DNA of 64,000 nucleotides. Source: Synergistaceae bacterium (GTDB lineage Bacteria; Synergistota; Synergistia; Synergistales; Aminobacteriaceae). The translations under genes and the position numbers were made by a program. Positions 36,827 through 46,154 of the stretch are shown here, piece after piece. Numbering within the stretch: position 1 is the first letter of the stretch; every line of letters begins with the position of its first letter. The notes below the pieces were generated by a model that had not been told where the DNA came from, made no database searches, and saw nothing but the letters and a program-made list of their open reading frames with translations. Location: the NCBI GenBank assembly GCA_017439345.1, contig JAFSJJ010000044.1:124001-188000 (forward strand), written 5' to 3'.

Positions 36827-39616
36827 ATGATTAGTCTTGAATCCGATAGATCAGAGCAGGCTGAAAAATTCGCGTCATCATGGCTTAACAGGGGCGATGA
36901 AAGACAAGACTCTCAAGTATTCTGGCTTGAACTCCTTCACGATGTCTTAGACGTTGACTCCACCGGCGAGTTCATAGAGTTCGAGAAGACAGTTGCACTC
37001 TCACACAAGAGCTATATTGACGCTTACATACCTTCTACAAGAGTCCTGATTGAACAGAAGAGCATTAACACGGACTTAACGAAAGCTGCTTTACAGTCCG
37101 ACGGGACTTATCTCACACCGTTTGAACAGGCCAAGAGATACAGAGACTGGCTGCCGGCCTCAGAGCAGGGACGATGGATAATAACATGCAACTTTCAGGA
37201 GTTCAGAGTCCATGATTTAGAGTTTCCCAGAGACGAACCGGAAATAATTTTACTCAAGGACTTAGAGTCAGAGTGGCAGAAGTTATTAATATTAGTCAAC
37301 TCGAACGCCAAGACACCGAAAGAAATACGCGAGCAGAGACTCTCAGAGGAAGCAGGCAATTTGATTCGCAAGTTCTATGAAAGCATTGCACCTCGCTATA
37401 AAGAATCTAAATCGCAGCGTGCTAAAGAGAGCCTCAATATGTTATGCACAAGACTCGTATTCTTGTTATACGCTGAGGACTCCGGAATATTTCACAAGAA
37501 CGCTTTTCATGACTTCTTAGACTCACGCAGGAACACCGCAAGAACTTCACTGCTTGAGTTATTCAATGTCCTGAACACTGAAGACGATAAACGAGACTCA
37601 TATTTAGAGGACGATCTTAAAGCATTCAGATTCATTAACGGCGGACTATTCGAGCAGCCTGATATAGAGATTCCCAAACTTGACGGCGAACCCTTGAGAA
37701 TAATTCTTGAGGACATGTCAGAGTCATTTAACTGGTCATCAATAAGTCCCACGATATTCGGAGCTATATTCGAGTCAACCCTCAATGACGAGACGCGCGA
37801 AGAAGGCGGAATGCATTACACCATGCCCGAAAATATTCACAAGGTAATAAACCCGTTATTCATGAATGAATTAAATCACGAGTTCAATAAAATTCTTGAG
37901 GACAGCAAAAGCTCTTCACGGGTCAAAAAGTTAATTGCGTTTCAAGATAAACTTGCTTCACTCACTTTCTTAGATCCTGCGTGCGGTTCAGGGAATTTCT
38001 TAACTGAGACATTCATAATGCTCCGGAGACTCGAGAATAAAATCATTGCCGAGCTCTCAAAGAGTCAAAAGACTGTCGCAGAAGGTTCGCTCACTCCCAT
38101 AAAAGTTTTGATCTCGCAGTTCTACGGGATTGAAATAAATGATTTCGCCGTCAACGTTGCAAAGACAGCTTTATACATCGCTGAACATCAAATGAGAAAA
38201 GAGACTGAAGCTATTATCGACATCAAAGACGAGTATTTACCCCTTAAGTATTACACTCACATAATCAGGGAGAACGCAATTACTTATCACTGGGAAGACC
38301 TGATTAAACCTGAGAGACTCAATTATATAATCAGCAATCCTCCGTTCAGGGGAGCGCGAATAATGGACTCAGAACAGAAAAAGGAACTCTCGCGAATCTT
38401 CAAGAACTGGAAATCAGCAGGAAATATTGATTACGTAGCGTGCTGGTATGTCAAAGCATTTCACTTCATGAAGGGTTCAGGGGTCAGGGCTGCCTTTGTC
38501 TCTACGAACAGCATTAACCAGGGCGATAATGTCAGCGTCCTATGGAAAGATTTATTTGACGGGGGATTGAATATTAACTTTGCATATAAAACTTTCAAGT
38601 GGGATAACAAGACCCTTGAGAAGAAGGCTCAGGTTCATTGCGTAATAATAGGCTTCAACGTCGGAGAACCTGACTCGCCCAGACACATTTACGACGTATC
38701 AGATGACGGAATTCTCATCGACACTCCTGCAAAGAATATTAATGCGTATCTCGTTGACGCTCCGAATGTTATTGTATTCAATACAAGCAGACCGTTATTT
38801 GACGTTCCGTTAATGCGAATTGGAAACATGCCGATTGATGACGGAAATTATTTATTCACGCCTTCAGAGTTTCTTGAATTCACTAGAAGAGAGCCTCATT
38901 CTCTGAGATATTTTCACTTATGGTTCGGCGGTGAAGAGTTTATTCACAACACTCCGCGCTATTGTTTGTATCTTGGTAACTGTACTCCTCACGAGCTTAA
39001 AAAGATGCCTCTATGCTTAAAACGTGTTGAAGCTGTCCGGGCTTACAGGCTTGCAAGTGATAGGGCATTAACAAGAAAACTTGCTGATACTCCGACAAGA
39101 TTCGGGACTGAGACATTTTCAAAGGGTGATTATTTAGTCATTCCTCAAGTGTCTTCATCGACAAGGGAATATATACCTATGGGATTTCTTGATGACTCTG
39201 TCATGTGCGGTAGTCAGTTAAAAATTATTCCTGACGCAACTTTATATCATTTCGGAGTCTTAACGAGTCTTCCTCACATGGGATGGGTTCGCAGAGTCTC
39301 AGGCCGTCTCAAGAGTGATTACAGATATTCAAATGGAATAGATTATAACCCGTATATATGGCCGTCCCCGACTGATGAGCAGAAAGCAAGAATCGAGTCA
39401 ACTGCTCAAATGATTCTTGATGCCCGTGCTTTATATCCCGACAGTAATTTAGATGAACTCTACACGGACGCAATTATGCCTATCGAGTTAAGGCGCGCTC
39501 ATAGATTGAACGATGAGGCAGTGTGCGAGGCGTACGGGTTTGACTTGGGCAGCATGGGTGAATTTGAAATCGTGAATGAGTTAATGAGGCGTTATCAGGA
39601 GTTCACTAAGCAGTAA
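36827..39616 (+). CDS. MmeI-family type IIG restriction-modification enzyme
   Basis: A 929-residue single-chain protein that should both methylate adenine and cut DNA. An N-terminal PD-(D/E)XK nuclease reads D65-x10-E76-Q-K78, the arrangement known in MmeI. A helical spacer leads to the methyltransferase with motif I DPACGSGNF (D383) and the N6-adenine motif SNPPF (N504-F507). The C-terminal ~330 residues carry the target-recognition part and a typical MmeI ending. The length is that of complete family members. It starts ten bases after guaB with no clear ribosome site. The target is not predictable here. Confidence 0.9.
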   Translation: MISLESDRSEQAEKFASSWLNRGDERQDSQVFWLELLHDVLDVDSTGEFIEFEKTVALSHKSYIDAYIPSTRVLIEQKSINTDLTKAALQSDGTYLTPFEQAKRYRDWLPASEQGRWIITCNFQEFRVHDLEFPRDEPEIILLKDLESEWQKLLILVNSNAKTPKEIREQRLSEEAGNLIRKFYESIAPRYKESKSQRAKESLNMLCTRLVFLLYAEDSGIFHKNAFHDFLDSRRNTARTSLLELFNVLNTEDDKRDSYLEDDLKAFRFINGGLFEQPDIEIPKLDGEPLRIILEDMSESFNWSSISPTIFGAIFESTLNDETREEGGMHYTMPENIHKVINPLFMNELNHEFNKILEDSKSSSRVKKLIAFQDKLASLTFLDPACGSGNFLTETFIMLRRLENKIIAELSKSQKTVAEGSLTPIKVLISQFYGIEINDFAVNVAKTALYIAEHQMRKETEAIIDIKDEYLPLKYYTHIIRENAITYHWEDLIKPERLNYIISNPPFRGARIMDSEQKKELSRIFKNWKSAGNIDYVACWYVKAFHFMKGSGVRAAFVSTNSINQGDNVSVLWKDLFDGGLNINFAYKTFKWDNKTLEKKAQVHCVIIGFNVGEPDSPRHIYDVSDDGILIDTPAKNINAYLVDAPNVIVFNTSRPLFDVPLMRIGNMPIDDGNYLFTPSEFLEFTRREPHSLRYFHLWFGGEEFIHNTPRYCLYLGNCTPHELKKMPLCLKRVEAVRAYRLASDRALTRKLADTPTRFGTETFSKGDYLVIPQVSSSTREYIPMGFLDDSVMCGSQLKIIPDATLYHFGVLTSLPHMGWVRRVSGRLKSDYRYSNGIDYNPYIWPSPTDEQKARIESTAQMILDARALYPDSNLDELYTDAIMPIELRRAHRLNDEAVCEAYGFDLGSMGEFEIVNELMRRYQEFTKQ

Positions 39617-39630
39617 ATAATAAAGTAATT

Positions 39631-39667
39631 AAGAAAGGAGGTGAATTATTAATGAGTGAGTCAACAG
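39631..39667 (+). repeat. Leader repeat, copy 1 of the antitoxin cassette
   Basis: Contains AAGAAAGGAGGTGAATTATT followed by the ATG and first codons of the antitoxin gene. A near-identical stretch occurs at 40280-40316 before the second, broken copy, so ribosome site and coding start were duplicated together. Confidence 0.8.
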
Positions 39668-39975
39668 TAATGAACAAGGAAAAAATAACCTGCATACCTG
39701 AAGGAGGCTTTGACAGGAAGCTGACCGATGAGGAAATAGACGAGTTACTCGAAAATTACGGCTATGATCCTGACTACTATGCAGAAGACGGAAGCGATAC
39801 TCCCCGCGAAATCTTTGACAGGTTTGGGAATCCTACACGGCCTACGCTTGATGTCATGTACGAGAAGAAGCACGGAATTGCTGCGAGTGAAGGGCCTATG
39901 ACTCTTGATGAGTTTAAAGTCTGGCTCGATGACATATTAGCCGAAACAGAGGAAGAGGAGCAGTTAGTTAAATGA
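39652..39975 (+). CDS. Putative antitoxin of a YafQ-like system
   Basis: A 107-residue acidic protein with no family I recognise. The central part has RKLTDEEIDELLENYGYDPDYY and PREIFDRFGNPTRPTLDVMYEKKHG, and the C-terminus is Glu-rich. Its stop overlaps the start of a YafQ-type toxin gene by four bases (ATGA), the usual antitoxin position. It does not resemble DinJ or RelB. A strong AGGAGG site precedes the ATG. The antitoxin role is inferred from position. Confidence 0.6.
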   Translation: MSESTVMNKEKITCIPEGGFDRKLTDEEIDELLENYGYDPDYYAEDGSDTPREIFDRFGNPTRPTLDVMYEKKHGIAASEGPMTLDEFKVWLDDILAETEEEEQLVK

Positions 39976-40256
39976 GACGTATTGAACCCAAGAACGTATT
40001 TAAAAGGGATCTAAAACGTGAAATGAAGGGGCGGTATCGACTCATTGTAGCAGGAGAAATGTGGGAGGTAGTAAACACTCTTGCTAATGATATATCCCTT
40101 GATTTTATTTACAGTGATCACCCGTTGAAAGGCAAGTGGCGCGGTTCTCGTGAGTGTCATATTGCTCCTGATTTGTTGCTGGTTTACAGATTTGAGGGCG
40201 ATGATATTTTATGGCTCGAGAGGCTGGGGAGTCATTCAGAAATTTTTGACATGTGA
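39972..40256 (+). CDS. YafQ-family toxin (mRNA interferase)
   Basis: A 94-residue RelE-superfamily toxin of YafQ type, which cuts mRNA on the ribosome. The mark is DHPLKGKWRGSRECHIAPDLLLVYR, seen here in segments, with a C-terminal LGSHSEIF supplying the second His. It is translationally coupled to the upstream gene. The preserved catalytic residues suggest it is active. Confidence 0.85.
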   Translation: MRRIEPKNVFKRDLKREMKGRYRLIVAGEMWEVVNTLANDISLDFIYSDHPLKGKWRGSRECHIAPDLLLVYRFEGDDILWLERLGSHSEIFDM

Positions 40257-40279
40257 ATATAAAGCATAAAAGCACATTA

Positions 40280-40316
40280 AAGAAAGGAGGTGAATTATTC
40301 ATGAGTGAATCAGCAG
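40280..40316 (+). repeat. Leader repeat, copy 2 of the antitoxin cassette
   Basis: Nearly identical to 39631-39667 across the ribosome site and the first codons (ATGAGTGA-TCA-CAGT). It lies just after the toxin gene and leads into the damaged antitoxin copy. Confidence 0.8.
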
Positions 40317-40511
40317 TCATAGAAAAGCGCAGAGTCTGGAAAGCTCCGACAAGAAAGCTGACTGATGAAGAGATTGACGAGCTTATAGAAAATTATGATT
40401 ATGACCCCCGTTATCTTGACCCGGATTACGACGATAGAAAGAAGCGGACAGTACGGCAAGGTCATGAAAGAACGTTTCAAACCTGCTGTATTAGCTCTAA
40501 AGTTTCGCTAG
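40301..40511 (+). pseudogene. Truncated or frameshifted second antitoxin copy
   Basis: Starts at ATG 40301 behind AGGAGGTGA and encodes MSESAVIEK then RKLTDEEIDELIENYDYDPRY, a clear paralogue of the antitoxin at 39652. After about residue 45 the open frame reads unlike protein (TVRQGHERTFQTCC) and runs on to 40663, over the end of comEC. A shifted frame reads YGKVMKERFKPAVLALKFR and stops at 40509-40511, which looks more natural. A frameshift is therefore likely. No toxin gene follows it. Confidence 0.55.
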
Positions 40512-40584
40512 GTAATAAAGAGCTGCGACAATATTATGTATCCCGTGAAGGAAACTGCGCCGATGCTTTTTGCTGGTGTACGTA

Positions 40585-41997
40585 CTACATGAACAGCACG
40601 AACGCTAATAGACTCCCTGCACTGACAAGAATAAACGTTCTCACAAGAGACAGCCTGAAATAATTACACATTATAACTATCAGCATTCCCGCACTCAGCC
40701 ACGCAAGAACATTACTCCAGGTGAAGACATACGGTATTAACTTCAAGAAAAAGTTTGCGATGTATTCCCACATGATAAATATTCCTTCACATGAGAGCAT
40801 CATATATTTCGACAACGGAAGATTCAGCAGCCTCATGAAAGCTCCTCCCGATGCAATCATAAACGCTACGGAAAAATAAAGAGGCGCGAACAAATTCAAC
40901 ACTACCCCGACTAGAGGGACGCTCGTAAACGTGTAAGAAATCTGCGGATATGTCGTTATAAAGACAGCAGGACTTATTAACAGCCACATGAATTTATTCT
41001 TGCCCCCGAACGAAGCTATAGTGATCACTGCGAGCATTGAGAGTCTCCAGCCTATATCCCAGAAATAAAACGGTGAGTAAACGAGCAGCAGCACTCCTGC
41101 AAATGAGACGCTGTTCAACGTGTTCACAGGACGGCCAAGAACTCGAGCAAATAATCCCGTCTGAATCATAAGGCCCGCACGCATGGCACTGGGAGCAGCT
41201 CCGGTCATGAAGATATAAGACCATAATATAATCGACAAGAGCAAAATATTTTTCCAGCCAAAGAAGAACCCTGCACAGAATATTACTATTGCAACATGAA
41301 AGCCTGAGACAGCCAATAAATGAACCGTTCCCCATTTTTTATGAGAGTCATTAAGCAGGTCAACTCTTTCACCGAGCCACGCAGCTTTTAAATATCGTCC
41401 TGTTAATTCAGGCATATAGATAGATAATAAACGCGACAACTTATAACGCATAAGATTTATCGAGAACTTTTCGGGTAACTCTTCATAGTGAGACAGCTTC
41501 ACCCAGCCTTTGACTCCCCGTGCTTTCCAGTATCGCAGCTCGCTGAATTCATTTCCTCCTTTTGAATGTGAAGGCTTCAGAGGAGTAACAGGACTCGTAA
41601 ATTTAATTCTCGTCCCTTCCATGAGAGTCATAAAATGGAGTCGAGTCACAAACTTTCCGTCGTGTTCAGTGCCGATTACCGCAACATAATTTCTCTTTCC
41701 CCATGTCCTGACGGCTTCAATAGTTCCCGTAACATCTTGCAGCAAATAAGGCTTCAGGGCAGGCTGTGAGACTACGTGATAAATTCGCATTGAACACAAC
41801 AGAGCAATAATTAACGAGTACGCGAAAAATTCCCATTGAGAAGGCAAATCATTTTTATACGTGCAGAAGATTATACCTGTAAAGAATAACGGAACTCCCA
41901 TAACGAACGCCCAGAGTCCTAATCTGTCATAGACTGCAAGAGAACATACAAGAGAGATTAAGACTCCGAACATAGGAGCGCGCCTGATTATTTCCAT
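40585..41997 (-). CDS. comEC: ComEC/Rec2 family DNA uptake channel
   Basis: A 470-residue polytopic membrane protein. An N-terminal domain (about 1-190) with several helices and an OB-like part (DVTGTIEAVRTWGK) is followed by the Competence domain with VHLLAVSGFHVAIVIF and GAAPSAMRAGLMI. It lacks the C-terminal metallo-beta-lactamase domain of longer ComEC proteins, so it is a short form. It should carry single-stranded DNA across the inner membrane. comEA lies 13 bases upstream on the same strand. Confidence 0.88.
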   Translation of the reverse strand: MEIIRRAPMFGVLISLVCSLAVYDRLGLWAFVMGVPLFFTGIIFCTYKNDLPSQWEFFAYSLIIALLCSMRIYHVVSQPALKPYLLQDVTGTIEAVRTWGKRNYVAVIGTEHDGKFVTRLHFMTLMEGTRIKFTSPVTPLKPSHSKGGNEFSELRYWKARGVKGWVKLSHYEELPEKFSINLMRYKLSRLLSIYMPELTGRYLKAAWLGERVDLLNDSHKKWGTVHLLAVSGFHVAIVIFCAGFFFGWKNILLLSIILWSYIFMTGAAPSAMRAGLMIQTGLFARVLGRPVNTLNSVSFAGVLLLVYSPFYFWDIGWRLSMLAVITIASFGGKNKFMWLLISPAVFITTYPQISYTFTSVPLVGVVLNLFAPLYFSVAFMIASGGAFMRLLNLPLSKYMMLSCEGIFIMWEYIANFFLKLIPYVFTWSNVLAWLSAGMLIVIMCNYFRLSLVRTFILVSAGSLLAFVLFM

Positions 41998-42010
41998 ATT
42001 GCAATTATTA

Positions 42011-42814
42011 TTATCTGATTAAAATTTGCGGTCTCATCTTCTCAAGAGTCTTAGGGCCTATGCCTCGAACTTGCAGCAAATCCTCAGGAGTCTTGAATGA
42101 TCCCATATTGTTCCTGAAGTCTATTATTCTCTTAGCGATTGCCGGGCCGACACCTTTTAGTTTCGTTAATTCCTGCTCTGAGGCGTGATTTACGTCAACG
42201 AGATTAGAGCCTGCGTTCTGATTATTATTATTCTGAGTCCTAGTCCTGACGTTGCTGACCTGAATACCGGGAACTTTAACAGTAGTAACGTGCTGTGTCT
42301 GTGTCTGAGTCTGAGTCATCATTGCGTGTGCAGCTTCTCTTGACTCTCGTGCCTTCTTTGCCTCTTTAGCTTCAAGTGCCTCGCGTTCGCCCATCTCGTA
42401 TATGTGAATGTGAAGGCCGTCCATCAAAATTTTTTCTGCGAGATTGAGTGAATTTCTATCTGCTTTAGGAGTCATTCCTCCTGCTGACTCGATAGCGTGA
42501 AAGACTCTAGGGTTATCGGGGAGCTTGTAGACTCCGGGCTTATTCACTGCTCCTGTAACGTAGACAAACCAGTCTTCATGTTGACTCTGTTCTTGAGTCT
42601 GAGGCTGAGGCTTTGACTCTGACTCTGACTCTGAGACTTGAGGCAATGGCTTTGGACTCTCCGGGACTTGTTGAGTCTGAGTCTGACTCTGAGTTTGAGT
42701 CTCTTTAGGTGTTGAACTCGTCATGAACATCGCAAGTACTCCTGTAAGCATGAACAAGACAACGCCCAAGCATGGAATTATAAATTTCTTGTACTGATCA
42801 AAAAGTTTTCGCAT
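42011..42814 (-). CDS. comEA: ComEA-family DNA-binding protein with SLBB domain
   Basis: A 267-residue membrane-anchored protein. One N-terminal helix (about 12-31) is followed by a linker of Gln/Thr and Ser/Glu repeats (about 35-78), an SLBB domain (VYVTGAVNKPGVYKLPDN...HAIESAGGM), a second Gln/Thr linker (TQTQTQTQH) and a double helix-hairpin-helix at the C-terminus (VDVNHASEQELTKLKGVGPAIAKRI; VRGIGPKTLEKMRP). It binds incoming double-stranded DNA in the periplasm. The repeat linkers are unusually low in complexity. Confidence 0.9.
   Translation of the reverse strand: MRKLFDQYKKFIIPCLGVVLFMLTGVLAMFMTSSTPKETQTQSQTQTQQVPESPKPLPQVSESESESKPQPQTQEQSQHEDWFVYVTGAVNKPGVYKLPDNPRVFHAIESAGGMTPKADRNSLNLAEKILMDGLHIHIYEMGEREALEAKEAKKARESREAAHAMMTQTQTQTQHVTTVKVPGIQVSNVRTRTQNNNNQNAGSNLVDVNHASEQELTKLKGVGPAIAKRIIDFRNNMGSFKTPEDLLQVRGIGPKTLEKMRPQILIR
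42293..42320. repeat. TGAGTC-type hexamer tract in comEA
   Basis: Tandem TGTGTC/TGAGTC hexamers encode Gln-Thr repeats on the minus strand. The same kind of hexamer occurs in several unrelated genes of the window. Confidence 0.7.
42613..42702. repeat. TGACTC/TGAGTC hexamer tracts in comEA
   Basis: Two clusters (42613-42636 and 42671-42702) of GACTCT/GAGTCT hexamers. On the minus strand they encode Ser-Glu and Thr-Gln repeats in the linker between the membrane helix and the SLBB domain. Confidence 0.7.
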
Positions 42815-42882
42815 GATTTATTTTCTCCGGGTGAATAAAATTTTAGCTGATTATAGCATTGACTAATCACTAATTACTCTAA

Positions 42883-42911
42883 TTGACGCGTATAAATCTG
42901 CAAAATAAAAT
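42883..42911 (+). promoter_or_regulatory. Putative promoter of the DUF1015 gene
   Basis: TTGACG (42883-42888) and TAAAAT (42906-42911) with an optimal 17-base spacer. The predicted start point is about 30 bases before ATG 42948. Confidence 0.55.
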
Positions 42912-42947
42912 GTTCGCTATTCACAATAAATTTTTTCACGAAACGGA

Positions 42948-44168
42948 ATGATAAATATTTTTACTTCAGCAAACTTCTTAGTACCGTTAAGAGACAAGCT
43001 GCCTCAATGGTCTGTCATTGCCTGCGATCAGTTCACGTCTCAGCCCGAATACTGGGACAAAGTTAGAGACATCGCCGGAGACTCTCCGAGTGCATATAAT
43101 ATAATTCTGCCCGAAGCTATGCTCTCACAGTTAAGCCCTGAGAAAATTTCACAGATAAATTCATGTATGCTTGATTATCTTTCAAGAGAACTTTTCAGGA
43201 AATTCAACGATACATATATTTACGTCGAACGCACTTTGTTAGACGGCTCAATAAGACGCGGAGTCGTCGGAGTGATTGACCTTGAAGAATATGATTACAT
43301 GCCCGGCTCAACGTCAAGGATTCGAGCTACAGAACAAACTGTAACTGAGAGAATCCCTGCCCGGCAGTCCATCAGGGAGAAGGCACCTCTTGAACTCTCA
43401 CACGTTATATTACTCTGCGACGACGAACGCAAGAACTTAATAGAGCCTCTGACTATATCACGGCACAGCATGAGGAAAATTTACGACTTCGATTTAATGC
43501 AGGGAGGAGGCAATATCAAAGGCTGGCTTGTCCATGAGGAGAACGCAAGGGCATTCAATACCAGAATGGCAGCTTACATCAAACGCAAGTCTCAGGAACT
43601 CTCATTAATATTTGCTGTAGGGGACGGCAACCACTCACTCGCGGCGGCTAAGGCATGTTACGAGGCAGACAAGTCTAACCCCCTGGCACGTTATGCAATG
43701 GTCGAGCTTGAGAACCTTCACGATGACGCATTGAAATTCGAACCTATTCACAGGATCGTTAAAGGAGTCATGCCAGAAGATTTAATCAGCTCAGTGAACA
43801 AGAATATCTGCACTCAGGACAAAAATAATTCATGGCCTGTAAAGATTTATTACAGGGATCAAGACAAACATGATAGAGAAGAGATCATCTATATCGACAA
43901 GAGTCGTGGAGCTTCGGCTTTGATAGTCCTGCAAAAGTATCTTGATGAGAAAAAATTTACGATTGATTATATTCATGACTTAGACGCACTCAAAGAATTA
44001 TCGCGTAACTTCGGCTGCGTAGGTTTCGAGATGCCTGCATTTGACTCACAAGCGAAACTTGAATTCTTCAAAGTCATATCAGAGTCCGGAGTCTTACCCC
44101 GAAAAACTTTCTCGATGGGACATGCTCAGGAGAAAAGATATTATCTCGAAGCCAGGAGAATCAAATAA
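42948..44168 (+). CDS. DUF1015 family protein
   Basis: A 406-residue cytoplasmic protein typical of DUF1015: PLRDKLPQWSVIACDQFTSQPEYW near the start, HVILLCDDERKN, LIFAVGDGNHSLAAAKACYE and the closing KTFSMGHAQEKRYYLEARRI. Function is unknown; the DGNHS segment is the most conserved. It is the first gene of a rightward run; the EamA gene starts one base after its stop. Confidence 0.9.
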   Translation: MINIFTSANFLVPLRDKLPQWSVIACDQFTSQPEYWDKVRDIAGDSPSAYNIILPEAMLSQLSPEKISQINSCMLDYLSRELFRKFNDTYIYVERTLLDGSIRRGVVGVIDLEEYDYMPGSTSRIRATEQTVTERIPARQSIREKAPLELSHVILLCDDERKNLIEPLTISRHSMRKIYDFDLMQGGGNIKGWLVHEENARAFNTRMAAYIKRKSQELSLIFAVGDGNHSLAAAKACYEADKSNPLARYAMVELENLHDDALKFEPIHRIVKGVMPEDLISSVNKNICTQDKNNSWPVKIYYRDQDKHDREEIIYIDKSRGASALIVLQKYLDEKKFTIDYIHDLDALKELSRNFGCVGFEMPAFDSQAKLEFFKVISESGVLPRKTFSMGHAQEKRYYLEARRIK

Positions 44169-44169
44169 T

Positions 44170-45033
44170 ATGCTCGCTGATCTTGGCCTGTTATACTGCG
44201 CTTTGTTCTGGGGAGTCAGCTTCCCTGTCATGAAAGTCTTGGTGAGTTATTATTCACCGTGCTGGCTGTTATTCTTGCGTTTCTCTGCAGGAGCGTTGTT
44301 GATATATATATTCTTTCACAAGAGAATTAATGACTCGTTCATGAAAGTCTTCAAAGGAGGCTTCATTATAGGAGCATTATTATTTCTTGCGATAGGGACT
44401 CAAACAGTGGGACTTAATTACATAGGCGGGGGGCGTTCTGCGTTTATCTCTGCAATTTATGTGCTGCTAGTGCCGTTAATAATCTGGGTCATCAAGAAAA
44501 AGTTTCCTGGATGGGTGACTCTGTTTGCTGCATGTCTTTGCGTTATGGGAATGTACTTTCTTGCAGGCGATGAGATGTCCGGAGGCATTAACAGGGGCGA
44601 TGTCTTGACGATAATCTGCGCGTTGTCGTTTGCAGTCCAGATTATAGCGATAAGTCATTATACAAGTGATTCTGATCCTATAGTCCTGAGCTTCATTGAA
44701 TTCCTTGTGCTTTCTGTTATGGCATTTGCAAGCTCGCTGATATTCGAGTCTCAAGCCGAGTTAATCAACATGCATACACTTTACGGGTTATTATTCATGA
44801 TTACGTTCTGCACGTTCGGATGTTACATGATTCAGATATGTGCCCAGAAATATGCAAAGCCGAGTCACGCTTCAATCATAATGAGTCTTGAGTCAGTATT
44901 CGGACTCTTGAGCAGCGTTGTCTTTCTGAATGAGTCGGTATCGTTTCATATGGCTTTAGGGTGTGCGTTAATCTTCTCAGCTGTCATGATTGCAGAACTC
45001 GAGCCGTTATTTAATCACAAGAATCGAGGTTGA
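44170..45033 (+). CDS. EamA/DMT-family transporter
   Basis: A 287-residue protein with ten membrane helices in two EamA repeats: ALFWGVSFPVMKVLVSYYSPCWLLFLRF in the first and SLESVFGLLSSVVFLNESVSF in the second. The family exports or imports small metabolites; the substrate is unknown. The frame extends upstream into DUF1015, but ATG 44170 has AGGAG at 44155-44159 and gives the standard N-terminus. Confidence 0.9.
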   Translation: MLADLGLLYCALFWGVSFPVMKVLVSYYSPCWLLFLRFSAGALLIYIFFHKRINDSFMKVFKGGFIIGALLFLAIGTQTVGLNYIGGGRSAFISAIYVLLVPLIIWVIKKKFPGWVTLFAACLCVMGMYFLAGDEMSGGINRGDVLTIICALSFAVQIIAISHYTSDSDPIVLSFIEFLVLSVMAFASSLIFESQAELINMHTLYGLLFMITFCTFGCYMIQICAQKYAKPSHASIIMSLESVFGLLSSVVFLNESVSFHMALGCALIFSAVMIAELEPLFNHKNRG

Positions 45034-45038
45034 TTACG

Positions 45039-46148
45039 TTGCGTGCGTTCCTGTCGGGTACTAATTGGCTGTTAATAATTTCGCTTATATTCGGATCTGC
45101 TGCCCTTGCTGTTCTAGGTGATTCAGTAGGCTCTAAGTACGGCAAGAAGAGAATATCTTTATTCGGAATGAGACCCAAGCATACAAGCAGGTTAATTACT
45201 GCACTGACAGGAGCATTAATCGCAGTTGGAATCTTGGGCGTTATGTCAATATTCTCTCAGGATGTCAGGACTGCTTTATTCGGAATGAAGTTATTACGTC
45301 AGCAGATGTACAGCCTTCAATTTCAATTAACTCAAAGCGAAGAGAATACGACTCAAATGAGAATAGAACTCGCCGAGACTGCCGCAAGTCTTGATTTAAC
45401 AGGCTTTGAACTTGACTCACTGAGAAACGACAAATTAATTCTTGAACAAGAGAAAAACGAACTCGAAGCATCACTAAGAATAATGCGCGAGGAATCAGAA
45501 CAATTGAAGCGCGAAATGAAATCACTCAAGAATGAGTCAATAGCACTCAACGCAAATGTCTTGTTAGGTCATACAGCATTTGAGGCAGGCTCATCGCATG
45601 AAGAGATTATCGAGGGACTTGAAGACCTGAAGCAGGCTGTGAAATTGAACGTCCTTGAGAGAATCTCTAACCAGTCATTTACGAGACTGCGCGATGTTTC
45701 TGTTGAGTTCGACGAGTCAGAAGAAGCAAAGTTAATTGACTCTATTGCAAGTGCTGACATGAGGCAGTATGTGAGGGCATTATCAGGAGCGAATTATACT
45801 CTAGGCGAAAAGATGGATGTCATGATAAAGCTGCAATCAGGGACGAGCATAATAATTTACCCGGATAATTCAACAGTGTACAAAAAATTTTTCGAGATCG
45901 AGAATACTAACAAGACCTCTGAAGAAATTTTGCATGTCTTCTTGAGAGAGCTGCGCAATAAGGCTATTAATGACGGAGTCCTTCCTGAACCTGCGACTAA
46001 TAATATAGGCACTATGGACGGCGAGTCTTTCTTCAGTGCAGTTGAAGAGCTAGGGACGATTAAAGGCGGAGTCATAATCAGTGCTGTTGCATCAGGAGAT
46101 ATTTACACCGAAGGCCCTGTAACGATAAATATATTTTTCGAGGAGTAA
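45039..46148 (+). CDS. DUF3084 membrane-anchored coiled-coil protein
   Basis: About 369 residues. Two N-terminal helices flank AVLGDSVGSKYGKKRISLFGMRPKHTSRLIT, the DUF3084 signature. A coiled coil (about 85-160, rich in Glu and Leu) and a C-terminal alpha/beta domain follow. Function is unknown. The earliest possible TTG (45030) overlaps the EamA stop; the TTG at 45039 lies nine bases after GAGG and is preferred. Confidence 0.85.
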   Translation: MRAFLSGTNWLLIISLIFGSAALAVLGDSVGSKYGKKRISLFGMRPKHTSRLITALTGALIAVGILGVMSIFSQDVRTALFGMKLLRQQMYSLQFQLTQSEENTTQMRIELAETAASLDLTGFELDSLRNDKLILEQEKNELEASLRIMREESEQLKREMKSLKNESIALNANVLLGHTAFEAGSSHEEIIEGLEDLKQAVKLNVLERISNQSFTRLRDVSVEFDESEEAKLIDSIASADMRQYVRALSGANYTLGEKMDVMIKLQSGTSIIIYPDNSTVYKKFFEIENTNKTSEEILHVFLRELRNKAINDGVLPEPATNNIGTMDGESFFSAVEELGTIKGGVIISAVASGDIYTEGPVTINIFFEE

Positions 46149-46154
46149 TTAATC

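Noticed and set aside
40253-40663. 136-codon frame from an ATG overlapping the toxin stop
   Set aside because: The first 16 codons precede the real AGGAGG and ATG at 40301, and the 3' part overlaps the end of comEC and reads unlike protein.
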